Positions 27,801 to 42,800 of a DNA stretch of 64,000 bases are shown here, in pieces. The notes beneath the pieces were generated by a model. It worked only from the letters and a program-made list of their open reading frames with translations. It was not told the origin of the DNA and did not search any database. Each line of letters begins with the position of its first letter. Positions within the stretch are counted from its first letter, which is position 1. A program made the position numbers and the translations under genes. This DNA is from Girardinichthys multiradiatus (taxonomy: Eukaryota > Chordata > Actinopteri > Cyprinodontiformes > Goodeidae): positions 25,319,663 through 25,383,662 of the forward strand of contig NC_061811.1 in the NCBI RefSeq assembly GCF_021462225.1, read 5' to 3'.

Positions 27801-30800
27801 ATAGCAGCCCGATCAAATTTAAGTTTGAGCTTTCGCTAGGCCACTGCAAAACCATTCCCCAAGCCTTCTAGAAGTAGGCTTGATTGTGTGCTACAGATAA
27901 TCGTCCTGTTGCATGACTCAAGTGCGTTTCACCATTCAGTTGTTGTTCTGGATTATTTTGTGACCTCCTGGATCAGTCGTGGGAGCTCTGCTGGAGTAAT
28001 TTCCTCCAAATTTCCGGGCCTCCTCCAGGGGGGACGTGCACCTGGAACACCTCTCAAGGGAGGCGTCCAGGGGCGACCGGAACAGATGCCCCAGCCACCT
28101 CAGCTGACACCTTTTGACGTGGAGGAGCAGCAGCTCTACTCCGAGCTCCTCCCGGATGGCTGAGCTCTTCACCCCATCTTTAAGGAAGTGCCCGGCCACC
28201 CTGTGGAGGAAGCTCATCTTAGCCGCTTGTATCCATGATCTCTTTCTTTCGGTCATGACCCAAAGTTCATAACCATAGATGAGGGTAGGAATGTAGACCA
28301 ACCAGTAAATTCATATTCATGGGTTCGCCTTTCAGCTCAGCTCTTTCTTCATAACAACGAACCAGTGCAGTGACCCCATGACTGTGGCGACAGCACCGAT
28401 CCGTCTGTCGATCTCCCGCTCCATTCTCCCCTCACTCTTGAACAAGAGCCTGAGATACTTCAACTCCTCCACTTGAGGCAGGAACTCCCATCCAACCAGG
28501 AGAGGGCAAGTCACCCTTTTCTGGCCAAGAACCACGGCCTCGGAGAAGCTGATTCTCATCCCTGCCATTTAGCACTCGGCTGTGAACGCACCCAGTGCAT
28601 GCTGTCTGGTGTAGATCTACACAAGTTGTCTTTCTCTAAAATAAAAATTTGTTTGATCATATGAAACATTTAATTGCAAAAAATGTAAATCTGAAGAAAT
28701 CTGTATGGAAAGAATTACAACCAATATATGTTGTAATTAAACCAGATTAAATCATATGTACGTGTATTCCTGGAAGAACAATCGACTTTAGTTTCTCCTG
28801 GTGCTTAAAAATGGAGACAAAGTTTTTTCTTCTCCTTTTTAAATCAGCAGCAGGTATGGAGTTCAACTGCTGTTGATAAGAAGGTGAAAAGTGGGTTAAG
28901 ACTGAAAACGCAACATCAGAGTCATGTCTGCTATATATAGCTGCCTGGTCTGTAAGGTATCTTATTACTGTATATAGGTGAGTCATTACTGTCCCTTTTC
29001 TGTGTGCATGACTGGCTCTCAGCTGCACACAAGGCTGCTGGCAACTCTGAACAAAATAAAATAGAATTTAAGATTGGCTCTATTGGTCATTAGTATCATT
29101 TAAGATCAATAATATCTGATGGCATGAAATAAAAAGGTAGACGAATCATAGCTTAAACACATTTAGATTGTTTACATATCGTTGCTTTTGAAAATCTAGA
29201 AAATATTAACTTACTTTTCTAAATGATTAAAACTTAAACCAGGTGCACCACTTGGAGCTACTAGCTGATGCTTCATTAGCAGTGTAATGATCCAACTAAT
29301 GAGACGACAGAGAATGCCAGGCACACGAGAATGAGACATAACATTTTAGAAATATTTTGGGAAAAACAAATAAATTGGTTTAAAAAGGTTTTAAAAATCA
29401 CCAAACTCTATTTTACTAATTTCTATAATAGAAAGAGTTGCACCAATCAATCAGATTGGCTCTGGTCAATGAATAGCAAGTCAAATACTTTTTTCCTATT
29501 TAATTAATGAAACTATTAAACTAAGAAGTCCTACTATTTTCAGTCTATAAAAACCTCATCGAACAACATGTACTTTCATTAAAGTTAAACTAGAATCAGA
29601 TAAAGGACAGGGACATGTGCTTTTATTCATAAAGGGGCACGATCCTGTAACTCCTTCATTTTTATTTGGATTTAAAACGACTACGTCTAGCAAATACCCT
29701 GCAGTTTTTCCAGATGTATGCGTCAACGTTTTTAAGAAAAAAAGAAAAATCCGAAAGAATCGGTAGGTCAGACCTCAAAGTAAATCAGAGCAGCCAAGAA
29801 AAGCTTGATTGGTGCAGAGCTACTAATGCTATAGAATATTTCAGTCCAGGTTCGACGGGTCCATTAAGATTTCTAATTCAAATTCTAAGGTGGTGGTAAT
29901 GATAAAAAAGGAGCATTTTTGTATTTTTACAATTGAAATAAAGGTTGCATAAAACTCAAACCAAGTTGCTATTGAAAAGAAATAATCAAATGCAGTCCAC
30001 GCTCAGTAAAACCGTGAAACAGCCCTTTAGTTAAGCACTAATAGGAAGCTTGCAGCAAACGCTAACTAGTCAGTTGGGGTATACTTGGTTTTTACAAATC
30101 TAAACTTGATGGTCGAAGTTTTTTCACAGGAATGATTCCACTTCGACTAGAAATTTGGTATTTTATTAAAGGAAGATCTCATGCCGCAACTTCTCATTAA
30201 ACCCATATTCACTTGGCTTAAATGTGTCATTAACATTCAAGCATCTACTCAAATATTATCACACCAATACTAATTCTCAGGGAATAAAACATGCTGAGAA
30301 CACAGACGAAGGACCAATTATCTTCATGTTCTCTATACTGGTCTCCTCTCCTAAGAGCTACAGGGCATTGTAGGTAAACCACCAGATTAGGTGATCAATC
30401 TTCTCAGGAACAGAGGTAGCTTTAGTGGTTGTGGTGATGAGGAAGGCGGGGAGGATAGGAAAGAGAGAGTGAGACAGCAGGAAAGTTTAAGGGAAGGACA
30501 AAGTGATAAGCCAAGTGAGGCGCAGTGGTAGAGGAAAGGAGTAGGAGATATACTGTAGTTGAGATGGTTGAGTGGGAGAAGTGGTGCAAAAAGTAATGCA
30601 GATGTGGAGGTGCTGAAGAGAAACCCCGATTGCCGGAGAACAAGATGTGAAGAGGCTGAAGTTATGCAAAATTCAGGTGAGAAAGGAAGCCGAGAGAGAG
30701 AGGGGAAAGAAAAAAAACAAATGAGTAAGACGTGTAAATGTAAATAAAAATGAAATCAACGCCTTTAGTTTTAATTTGGGTAAGGAAAAAAATCTCTGGC

Positions 30801-33800
30801 TGCATGTGCTTGTGACTCTTCTGAATGCTTTTAACTGAAGGCATATTTGTCCTTGACATGTGGTATTATGTCTTTTAGCTGACAAAAACAGACAGCTTTG
30901 TGTTCGGGTTCGAGACCGCATTCAAAGACAGTGTGGGTTGTATAAGGCACATTCCTGAAGCACAAAGAACAGCAGTGTGTGTGCTTCAAGGCTCGCTGAT
31001 GCACCACCTGTCTCAAACTGATGTGCTTCCACACTAGTATGAGACAGACTGCTGGATCCGGACAGGAACTGGTCTCTTCACAGAGACATTTCTTCTGCAT
31101 TGGAACTTTGACTAATCAGCAAAAGTAAAAATAAGCACTTTAATGGAACTGACTATGTTTTCTAAAAGGTTTAATCCTGTCAAAAACACCAGGTTTAGGC
31201 AGATAAGTAAATGGCTAATGGACTGAATTTATATAGAGCTTTTCCAGTTAAACCGACCAAACTAGAGCCACATTCACCCAGTCACACTCACAAACATGCA
31301 CACATTCATACACAGATATACAGATTGAAAGGAAACTTCAGGTTAGGTGCCTTGCCCAGGGGAAAATTGACATGTGGAAGGAGGAAGCTGGAATTGAACC
31401 CATAGCTTTCAGATTGCAAGACCACTACTTTCCTCCTCAAGCCACAGTCGCCTAAGATCGATATTTGATGCAGCCTGCCCATACTGATCATCTCAAGTGC
31501 AGAAACCATGTTAAGAACTGGGGTCCTGGATGTTTGGTTGTTGTCAAAAAGAAAGCACAGAGGCTGTGTGTTTACTTGCACACCTTTGAGCAAAGATCCA
31601 GGATCCAATCACATGTGATTACTTAAAAGTTACTGGCGACACCTTCTGAAGTCAGAGTGAACAAAGAGCTGTACTCTTGTGATCGGATCACTTAGGATGC
31701 ATGTTAATGCCAGGTGTGAACAAAGCTTATAAGCTTTAAGCAGATCATCCCGAGAGACTCAGCAAGTGGAGAGTGGGAATTTCATCAACAAATAAACTGC
31801 CTGAACAAAAGCCACAAAAGCAAACTACAATTTTAGCAGAATTTTCAATTAAAATATGAACAGAGTTGAATAGCAAATGTGAGTTGTTGTTTTTTTTTTT
31901 TTTTTTTTGCCTATTTGATCATTTCTGTCTGACAGTAAAGACAACTAACGTTCAGAGAAAATCCACAGTCAACTGAAGAATCTATTTTGGTTTGCCAAGA
32001 AAGTAGCATTAGCAGTGCTTATGTCTCTCTGCTTGGACAAAGCCATTGACAAACTGTTCCTGCCTTTACCTTTTGGACTATTTGTATATATTTCCCACTA
32101 GAAAATATTCCTGGCCCAGTGTTTCAGACATTAACTGCGTCACGCTTTAGATAGAGCTATTGCTGCCATTATCTATGGTTTATCTGTGTTTCTCTTTCCC
32201 ATAGAAAGTACTCCTTGCTCAGTGACTAATGCCCCTTTTCCACTGGCTCGATTTGGCCCTACTGGACTCCACCTGGCTTGCTTTACGAGTGTTTCCATTA
32301 CGGTTTTTTATGGGCAACTACTTTTTGGACCCTGCTCCTGAGCAGGTACGATCAGGGCCAAGTAGGGACTTCATGTGACTTGAACAGACTGATGTTCACC
32401 GATTGGCAATGGGACCAAAAGCAACGGGAAGGTTTACCAAGAGACATTGCAGGGAAAAGTTAATGAAACTCAACAGTGACCACAACAATGTTAAAGGACC
32501 ACAGTGGCCGGAGCGGGTCACACAGAAATTTTACTATTTACAATAAATCATATTAGTAATCATAATAAACCATGACTGTAGGCTGAAAGAAAAGAAAAAG
32601 GACACCTCAGCTTTATGAATTACAGGCAGGTGAGGCGCTGTATTTAATAACATCCTAAATAAGCTGATCACACATAAAATCAACTGTTGCACAAACATTT
32701 CCCTCAAAACACATAAGACAACACCACCGTGAAACAGCGAGTTTGGTTCGAAAATTTATAGATGGTCCTTAAGCGAACCACTGTTTGCAAGAGGAAGGAG
32801 CAGGCAGAGAGCAGCTGCCCGTTTTTCATCAGCTCAAATGGGAGGAACCCGCTGAATCTGCAGAGGACAAATATCCAAAATCCAACCTAAAACTAACTTC
32901 CGCGGGGTCAGAAGTCCGCGGTTTTGCGCCTTAAAGTCCTTGTCTTTATTATTGCCATAGCTGAGACAAAACCTTCCTCATAAAGCCCAAAATTAACTTC
33001 TTCAGGCAAACTGCTGTCTTACCAGTCCAGACACTGGTGCCGCTCCTCTCTGCTTCTCCTGCCACACCCCTCTCACATCAAAAACCCTGAGCCTTATTTT
33101 ATAAGTTCCAAATAATCATCCCAGTGGATCATTTTATACATAAAAACATATATAAAATATTCTTGCACATACAATAATACAAACATTATTAGTGTTTAGT
33201 TTATTTGTTTTTATTTTCAATTTATTTTTTATCATTTCACGCAGATTACTTTAATGTGACAACCGAGTAACGTTAATAGCAGCACATCGCATCATAAATG
33301 GATTTATGACGGAGGCGGGGCTTCAGCCATCATAAATCCAGCCATCAGTGGGTCAGGGGAAACACAACTGGTACCGTACTGAGTAGAGCGGAGTGGAGCC
33401 GGCTAAAACGAGCCAGTGGAAAAGGGGCATAATTGTGTCACTTCCCTTGACAGTGCTATTGCTGTCCTTACTTATGGGTTCTCTTTGCATATCTTTGTTA
33501 TAGAAAGTACTCCTGGCTCAGTGTTTAACTGTTTCCTTGCTGAAAAAAAGAACTGATTCAGCTATTTGCCATTTACGTCTTTTTTTTCTTCTTTCCCATC
33601 AAAACCGATGAAGCCTCAGTGTTTCTGTGTTTAACTACCTCGCTTTAGCACACATTGTTTTTTGACGAAGCTGTTGCTGCCATTATTAATTTGCAATCTT
33701 TGTTTAATTCCCATAGAAAGTTTCCCCTCGGGGATCAATAAAGTATCTTTGAATTGAATTTGAAGTACCCCTGGACCAGTGCCTCTGAGTGCCCTTCCTG

Positions 33801-36800
33801 CTCTTTCAGTCTCCTAGCCAGTTGCAGCAGCTGGCCACTAATACCAAAGCCGTTTCTGTTGGAGGTTTCATCCTGTTAAAAAGTGGTTGTTGCTCTTCAC
33901 CATCACTACATGCTTGCAAGGGGATGAGGCAATGCTGCAGAGTTGGTGACTAAATGCTACAAGCTGGGCTTCCTTAGATGGATAATCCTGACTAACAGGC
34001 ATTATATGATCAACTGAATGGTATTATAACTTGGACTGAATGGGAACGCATGCAATTCCGTCTGAATCAGACTACATGGATGGACTGGACTAGAATAAAG
34101 TGAATTTGGATCTAGCTGGATTTTATATAGTCAGATATGAATTTGACATGTGAGTGAATTGGCACTATACAAATAAACTAAAATAAACTGAATAAAACTG
34201 AATAAGTCAATAAATATTACATATAGAAGGAATAGCTGGTCTATAGGCAGGTATGATGAACAACTTTTAACAGAAATCAGGCAAATAATTTGACAGAACA
34301 TTCACCAACAAAACCCCAAAACCCCTGATATTTGGCATAAAATGAATTACTTATGCTTCTGTATTTAGGCAATCATAACGTTAAGATAAACAGTATTAGA
34401 TCTAATAAGCTACATAAGCTTTAGTTAAACTTCTATATAAGGAAATCAATTACCCAACATCACGTTTTTCTAAAGATGAATCCTGTAAATCAAGCTCTCT
34501 GTAATTCAAGTATTAAAACCAACCATAGCACAACCTTTGCAGAAGGTGCCTCAACAGTAACTAAAACTCTTGGCCGTTTGTCTGCATCCAGCAGAGAGAA
34601 CAGTGATAGTGTTTCTTTAATGCCAGCATGGAATCTAGCAAGTTCACAGAACTAAAACTCTTTCGAGGTGAAATTTCTTTCTTCCTCTAGCACTGCCTTT
34701 AACAGGCTCATTCTTTTGAAACCAGCAGAGAGGGGACCTGTGCTCAGAGGCTAACCTCAGGGGGCTGGAGCCAAAATTAAACTGGTCCCGTCTCTGAGAT
34801 TTATCACCGTTAGGAAGCAGACAGCAAGCATCCGTGTCACATGCCCATCTACATTTATACACACCGATAAATGGAAGGAGGGTGTGAGCCCGGCCACCCT
34901 CTTATGGGCAGGTTGCCAACGATGTCCCACCACCAACAAACACACACATACACACACAAATCCCTGGCTTAGCCTCGGCCCAGTGCTGGGATTACCGGAT
35001 TAGAACGCTATTCCATTATCTCCCCACACTATAACAGTACATACACAGACACACACAGTCTTGGCCACGGAGGACAGACTGAAGACAGACAACCATGTCA
35101 ATCACAACAGCTGACATTTACACATAAAACCATACAGTTACAGTCTTCAGCAATAGTATGAAAATATAACTACATGTTGTTAGGACCCAAAAGAAGATTC
35201 TTTGGTGGTGAATAAACAACTAAAACTGGGAGCAAAGCACAAAACCCAACAGTTCCACCAAAATGCTGTTATTCTCCTTCTGCATCAATAAAAATACAGT
35301 TTTTAAAATATTGGAATATCTCAGCCCTACAACCTACAGATTGAATTTTTCAACGTTTCTTCACAATTACAAGAATTCTCTGACATTTTCATTAAATTTG
35401 ACAGTTTTGACATATTAATTTGTCTACGTCATTTTTCTTTTTAAGCAGAACGCCAAATATTCAGAAGTTTCAGATTCATCAATTTGGAAAATGCTCTTCT
35501 CTCTATAATGGGTTCTGTCATGCTGAATCTTTTCTGTGGGCAGACAAAGAATTTCAGGTCATCATCAGCAACACTTTTACATTATAGAGAAAAACAATTT
35601 GCTACTCAATGGAGAAAATAATCAGTCTACAACTTTAACACTCATAGGAACTACAGATGCCTCAATCAGTTTGTCTGTTATAGGAATCAGACCTTTTTCT
35701 TGATTAGCTTTAAATAATGATCTGCCCTTGAAATTTTTTTCTTCTATTCATTAAATGCAACAAACTCCGACCATTTTTGTCTATAAACAACAACATATAC
35801 TTTGATGCGTTTTTTTTAACCTAAATAACAATCTGATAGATGTTACAGACTTATGCTTTGATGAACAAATGGAGGTAATCTTCTAATTTCATAATCTTCT
35901 GTTCGATTCAAAAGTGCTACCCCAATTAATGAAGCGGTGGAGCATAGTTTTCTATTTTACATTTTATAGTCCCTAGAAAAGAAAAGAAAAATCAGAATTT
36001 GAAGGTCACACCTAAAAAGAAAACCAGAGATTGGCATTGGTAAAGAAAGGCTGATTAGTGCATTTCTAAGTTTTACATCTGTGAAAAAAAATTTAAATAA
36101 ATTAAAGAGTTGCTGCGGTCCCCTTTTGTAATTCATATAGACCACACTGAGGTGGATCAGGCTGGGCTTGGAAAACAACAACCTGGCACTCTGGGATCAG
36201 CTGTGTGACATCTGAAGCCTCTTTCAGATCCAACTCCCAATCTGATTTCTGCACTTGTTCTTTATGCTTCGTGATCTGCTGAAAGATTTCAACATGAACG
36301 GTAAGTCAAAGACGGCCCACCCCTATTATGCGTCTGATCCACCTCAGGAGGAAGTCCCACAGACCCAACAACCATGAGATGAAAGGGTTTGATGAGGCTG
36401 CAGAACGACGGTGAAAGACTGACATGATACAAGCAGCGGCACTACAATTTGCAGCTGCAGGGAGAGCAGTGCCTCTTTATGACCTTCCAGGGACCATCTA
36501 ATTGCTAAAAAACATTAACCAGCAGATCATCAATGATGCAGATAATATGTGAGGAGGGTTTCATAGTTGTTTATCATGGAACTATGATCTGAAAAGGGGC
36601 TTGGCTAATCGGCCATTAGAAACAGGCAGAGCCCAAAGACGTTCTGACAGAAATATTGTAAATAAAGTATTGTGTATTGAGTTTATACAGTAAACAGACA
36701 AAACCTTTATTCAGCCGAGATTTCTTCTGCTGCTCAGAGTGAAGAACCAGAGTTCCCTGATTTGTACTGAGACCCTCCAATTTCAAAACTCTCAACTCTC

Positions 36801-39800
36801 AACAGACTAAAATTTGGGAAAAAAAATTATAATCCAGTTTTGTAACATTTTGGACATTTAAGGACAAAACATTTACTTTAAACTGCTTGAATAGCAGCAT
36901 TATCTGTAGGTTCTGCAAATCATGAAACCGCAAAGTGTTGAAATGGCTTCTAATGTTCAGTGTGAGGTTTAGGGTCATATAACTACTACTACTTTTTTGA
37001 CATCTTGGAGCAACTTAAACCAACTCTATGCAAATTTGTAACTTTTGTACTTGCTACAACAAATAAAATTATTCTAAGCATAGTTTGTGAAGAATGAATC
37101 TGACATTTTGTTTGTAAAACTTCAAAAAATAATAATCATTTTAATACATTATTTAGCACTTATACAGACCCTATTTAAGAACCACAGATCCAGTTTAACT
37201 TGAACTTGTCTAAAGTCCAATAAGTAGTGCGTTGGTCCTTTTTAAAATGTCTGAATAAGTATAAATTCAGCTAGTAAGCAAAATCTCTAAATGCGGATGG
37301 GGGAAAATGTTAAAATCATGGTGCGATGTGACAGCTTTACTATAAAGAATGTCAATTAGATATAAAATCAATAAAACCCACTGGATTTATTCAGCTTCTT
37401 GTTGGTCCCTTAGAAAGTTGAAGGCAGGAAAGAAAGTTTTGAAAAATGGAGAACTGGGAAATATTTCCATCCATCTTGAACCAGCTGTAGAGATGTTGAG
37501 ATTGTCAAACATCAGCTGAAGCCATTAGACAGTTTCAGACTGTTGTGTGTTTGTATATTATGTGCACATAAACATGTAATGTTTGTGGACGTTCTTGAGC
37601 AAAGAAGCAAAGTTCTCAGTTTATGATAAGAGTCTGGAGAATCCAGGCAACACACAAATGAGGAAGACACATTGAGGGGGAAATGTGGGGTTGCCAAAAG
37701 ACAAGACGAGTACATAAGCTGAAGAGGTTTCCGAGTAAACCAGCAACTTTTAAACTAAACAACAACACTCTCTCTCTAGATTGTCAGCTGCTCCTGCCTT
37801 CACAGGTTCAGGCCGAGTGACATATTTCAGTAACAAAATCCCCTTGTTTCAACTGCATCAATGCCACATGCACCTCCCATCAATCATTCTTTATTACCTA
37901 CAATGAGTTCTAGAATTGCGCCGCTCAAGGTGGCAGCAGGTTGGAGTAGCTCTGTTACTTTTGATTCTGATTTATTCTTTTTTGGGAACTATTCCTCTTG
38001 TGGTGGATACAGTTGATTTTTTTTGGATGACTGTCCACTCCGGTGTCGGATGCTGTGCAGCTTGGAAGATTTTTCTTAATACTTTCTATTTTTGGACATT
38101 TGTTATGATGCATTGCCATGGCAATGGGGTTGTTTCTTACAACCGGGAACAGCTGATTAATATCTCAAAAGCTCAAATAATACTTCAACTACAACCACAT
38201 ATCCCTGATGAGTTGAAAAGGAGACGCCGTGGATGCAGAGCAGGAGCTAAGAGAAGAGAGAGAAGGAGGAAGTTCAAACCATCTCTTCCGTCGATTATGA
38301 TGGGCAATGTGAGATTGTTGGGAAACAAGTTGGATGAACTCCAAGCCCTACAAAGGACCCAGCCAGAGTACCGGGCATGCAGTATCATGTGTTTTACTGA
38401 GACATGGCTGCAGGATCAAATCCCCGACTCCAGCGTCTCTCTGCCGGGCTTTTTAACCATACGAGCAGACAGAGATTTAAAGAGGAGCGGCAAATGTAAA
38501 GGAGGTGGACTGGCAGTACTTGTGAACAACAGATGGTGTAATCCAGGACAGGTTACTGTGAAGTATCAACTCTGCAGTCCAGATATTGAACTGTTGGCAG
38601 TAGGTTTTCGTCCATATTATTTACCCAGAGAGTTCACCAGTGTTATTTTGGCAACACTTTACGTTCCACCTTCCGCTGTTGCCGACACTGCATGTGATGC
38701 CATCAGCTCAGTTGTTGCTAAGCTACAGACACAAAACCCCAATGCTTTTGTGGCAATTTCTGGTGATTTTAACCATGCTTCACTCTCTGCTACACTTCCA
38801 GCATTTCAACAGTTTGTCAGCTGCTCTACCAGAGAAAACAAAACATTGGATTTGTTTTATGCAAATGTCAAGGACTCATACATCTCTATAGCAAGACCTC
38901 CGCTAGGCAAATCAGATCACAATCTTGTTTTTCTCTGCTCGAAATATAAGCCCCTTATTCAGAGGCAACCTGTAATAAAGAGGACTGTGAGAAAATGGTC
39001 ACAGGATGCTGAAGAAGCTCTGAGGCTACAGACTTGGACGCACTGTGCCAGCCACATGGAGAGGACATCAATGCCATGACTGAGTGTGTAACCGACTATA
39101 TAAACTTCTGTGTGGATAACATCATCCCCACCAGAACCGTGAGATGCTTCCCCAATAACAAACCTTGGATCACCAGTGACCTGAAGGACCTGCTTAACAA
39201 GAAAAAAAGAGCATTCAGAGAGGGAGACAGAGAATTATTGAGGAGTTTACAGAAGCAACTTAAAGTCAAGATAAAAGACAGCAAGGAGGTGTACAAGAAG
39301 AAGCTGGAGAGCAAGCTCCAGCAAAACAATATCAGAGATGTGTGGACAGGGATGAAGAAGATCACAGGCTTCAAGCAGAAAGAAGATCAGACCAATGGAG
39401 GTCTGGACAGAGCCAATGAACTGAACACATTCTTCAATAGGTTCAGTTCAGAAACAAGCTTCGCATCCTCCTCTCCTGCTCACAGCCAAACAGACATCCC
39501 ACCCTCCTTTGACCCACAGCAGTCCAGTAACACCTCACATTTTTTTATCTTCCACCTCAGCCCTAGACCCTTCTGCTTCTACATGTTTGCCTTCAACCAT
39601 ATCAGAAGATGCTGATGCTTCCTTTGCTTTCCCCTTCCACCTGTGTGTCTCAAGAAGTCAGGTGAAGAGACAACTGGAGAGACTGAATAGGAATAAGGTT
39701 GCAGGTCCAGATCATGTCAGCCCTAGAGGCCTGAAGGCCTGTGCAGAGCAGCTCTGTGGGATTCTCCAGCACCTCTTCAACCTTAGCCTGGCCCAGAAGA

Positions 39801-42800
39801 AGGTTCCGGTGTTGTGGAAGACCTCCTGTCTTGCTTCGGTACCAAAGAAAACTCACCCATCAGTCCTCAATGACTATAGACCTGTAGCCCTGACATCTCA
39901 CATCATGAAGGTCCTAGAGAGACTCCTGTTGGCCCACCTGAGTAAGCAAACAGTAAACCATCAGGATCCCCTTCAGTTTGCTTATCGCTGTGGAGTTGGA
40001 GTTGAAGATGCCATCAATACACCTGCTTCAACAAACCCACTGTCATCTGGACAAAGCCAGTAGCACTGTGAGGATCATGGTCTTTGATTTCTCCAGTGCA
40101 TTTAATACAATCCAACCTGATTTGCTGTCAGAAACTCCAGAAGACTCAGGTGGAGGCCTCAACAATCTCCTGGATCAAAGACTACCTGACAAACAGACCA
40201 CAGTTTGTGAGACTGAAGGGTTGTGTGTTTAACCAGGTAGTCAGCAGCACAGGAGCACCACAGGGGACTGTACTCTCACCATTCCTTTTCACTCTGTACA
40301 CCTCAGACTTCCAGTACAAGACAGACTCCTGTCATCTGCAGAAATACTCGGATGATTCTGCAGTCGTGGGGTGGATCAGAGATGGACAAGAAGCTGAGTA
40401 CAGGAAGGTGGTGGACCGCTTTGTGGCATGGTGTGGAAACAATCATCTCATTTTGAACGTGACTAAAACAAAGGAGATGATTGTAGATTTTAAGAGAAAC
40501 AGGAATAAGTCAAACACTATTTCTATCATGGGAGAAGAAGTGGAGGTGGTGCAGGAGTATAAATACCTCGGTGTTCACCTGGACAACAGACTAGAGTGGA
40601 GATGCAACTGTGAAGCCATCTACAAGAAGGGACAGAGCAGACTGTACTTCTTGAGGAAGCTTAGATCCTTTGGTGTTTGCAGCAAGATGCTGCATATCTT
40701 CTATAAGTCTGTTGTGGAAAGTGTGATCTCTTCTGCCATCATCTGCTGGGGAAGCAGCATCAGAGCCAGGGACTTAAAAAAGCTCAACAAGCTGATAAAG
40801 ATGGCTGCCTCTGTTCTGGGGACTCCTCTAGAACCTCTGGAGATCATTGTGGAAAGACGGATTCTTCATAAAATGAAGAACATTATGGAGAACCCTGAGC
40901 ATCCTCTTCATGAGACTGTCCTACAACAACAGAGTGTCTTCAGTCAGAGGCTTCTTCAGATCTGCTGTAAGACGGAGCGCTACAGGAGATCCTTCCTGCC
41001 CACAACAATCACCATCTACAACGGCTCTTTGAAGAAACCTACATAATATGAGCTACAACAACATTTAATTTCCCTTTGGGATTAATAAAGTAGTTTTGAA
41101 TTGAATTTGAATTGAATATGAAAGATGTGTAAACACGATTAAAACAGAACGTTTTAAAAAACCTTTGGTCTGCATTAATTCAGCTGGAAAAAATATTGTT
41201 AAATAAAATGATTGTAAATGAAGCATTTTTAACATACACTTTTTAAGACAATGAGAATCATCATTTGATTAGAAAGCCATGGGTACAGATATGATGTGAC
41301 ACAAGCAGCATTCTTTTAGCAAGTGTACACCAGGCTGGATGAGGACCTATAATTAACTTGCTCCCACCCACACTGAGGAGGATGGTTAAAGGACCCAGAA
41401 AAGCCCTCTGAAGCTTACTGTTAGAGAGCCGCAGCAAAGAATGGCATCTTAGCTTCACCCAAGTTCTCTGTGAGAACCATCAGACACCAGCTGATTGGCT
41501 GACTGATGCAGAAAAAAGGCATTTTCTCTCCTACCATCACAAAAATAAACACATTGTGCTTTTAAACTGGTCAGATGAGACCAAGATTTCCTGTAACAAA
41601 CTCTCCCACTGTTGGGTACGGTGGAGATTATGTGATGCTATGGGCTTGTCAAAGACACAGGTTACCAAGACCACATGGCACTCTTAAAAACATCAGGACA
41701 TTTTGTATTTTTCTACGTTTTATGCTGCTGCAGTGAAATATTAATTCATTTTAAGGCTTTCTTACATGTCCTTCCAGGGGCGGGAATAAACTTGCCCCGA
41801 GCTGTGTGAGTTTTCCCCAACCGTATGTTCCTGAAGAAGATGCTAGCATTCAAGAGTTTTACTGGAGATTAACCAACAATGTTTCCATAAGCTTCAGCAG
41901 ACATTCAATATTTGTCACTTACATAGTCATGGAAGGCCTTTGCCTCGCTGGAGTGCTCACACGTCTCCCTTCGGTCTGGGGCCGCACAATACAAATCCCA
42001 GAATACACTAAAATGAAGAGGGAAAGGAAAGGTCAGAGGTTAGCAAACAGAGCAATCCAAGCACATGTGTAACAGCTATTCATCATAACCCATTCACACA
42101 CTTTCATTATCTCCCTAGCACTCTTAAGCCATCTCTTATGCACTCGAGCATCTTTGTAAGAGAGACACAATGCCAGTGTCACCCTCTCAATCAACCTCTC
42201 ACTCACTCAAAATACACACATGTACTTGTATTATCATACTAGCGCCCATTTCCGCTACTTGCACGCATGTCCTACTATGAAGTGCTAATGGAGCAAATGC
42301 GCTCCCTTGTCCCTGAAACACAATGTTGAACGAATCTGGGCATCGAATAACCTTGATATCAATATGCAACAACAGCAGGGGATCACAGATCAGGTTTTTA
42401 ACTTGTCTACTATATTTAAGAGAAGTGAGGCTAATCAAACAGCTAATAATTGTGCTGAATACCTGTCTAAGAGGTTCTTACTGGATCTTTCTTAGAGCAC
42501 TGATTTAACAAAAACACTATTAAAGTTCTGGAACAGCAAGACAACTACTGAGAGGTCTAATCAGCTGGCCTCTTCAGTCGGACTTCATTGGGTTGTTGTA
42601 GTCTTCAAAATTGCACAGAACCTGTGCTGCTTCACTTTCCAAGAAGCTGAATTTGTCAGTCTTGTAAGCAAAGGGAAAACGTCTATTATCCATCTGCACA
42701 GCAGCAGGTGTAGAAGGGGCAACATTACTCCATGTGAAAAAAAAGTTTCCATACAACATCACGTGAGGAGACGTGCAATAATGGGATGAACTGCAAGGAG

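Larger units (their letters stand above)
32100..33800 (+). repeat. Three degenerate tandem units, interrupted by two insertions
   Basis: Units around 32,150-32,226, 33,433-33,525 and 33,650-33,790 share '(g)agctattgctgccattat..atgg...tct', 'catagaaagtactcctggctcagtg'. The Harbinger-like element sits in the first junction, and a short LINE tail interrupts the third unit at 33,721-33,765. Confidence 0.6.
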
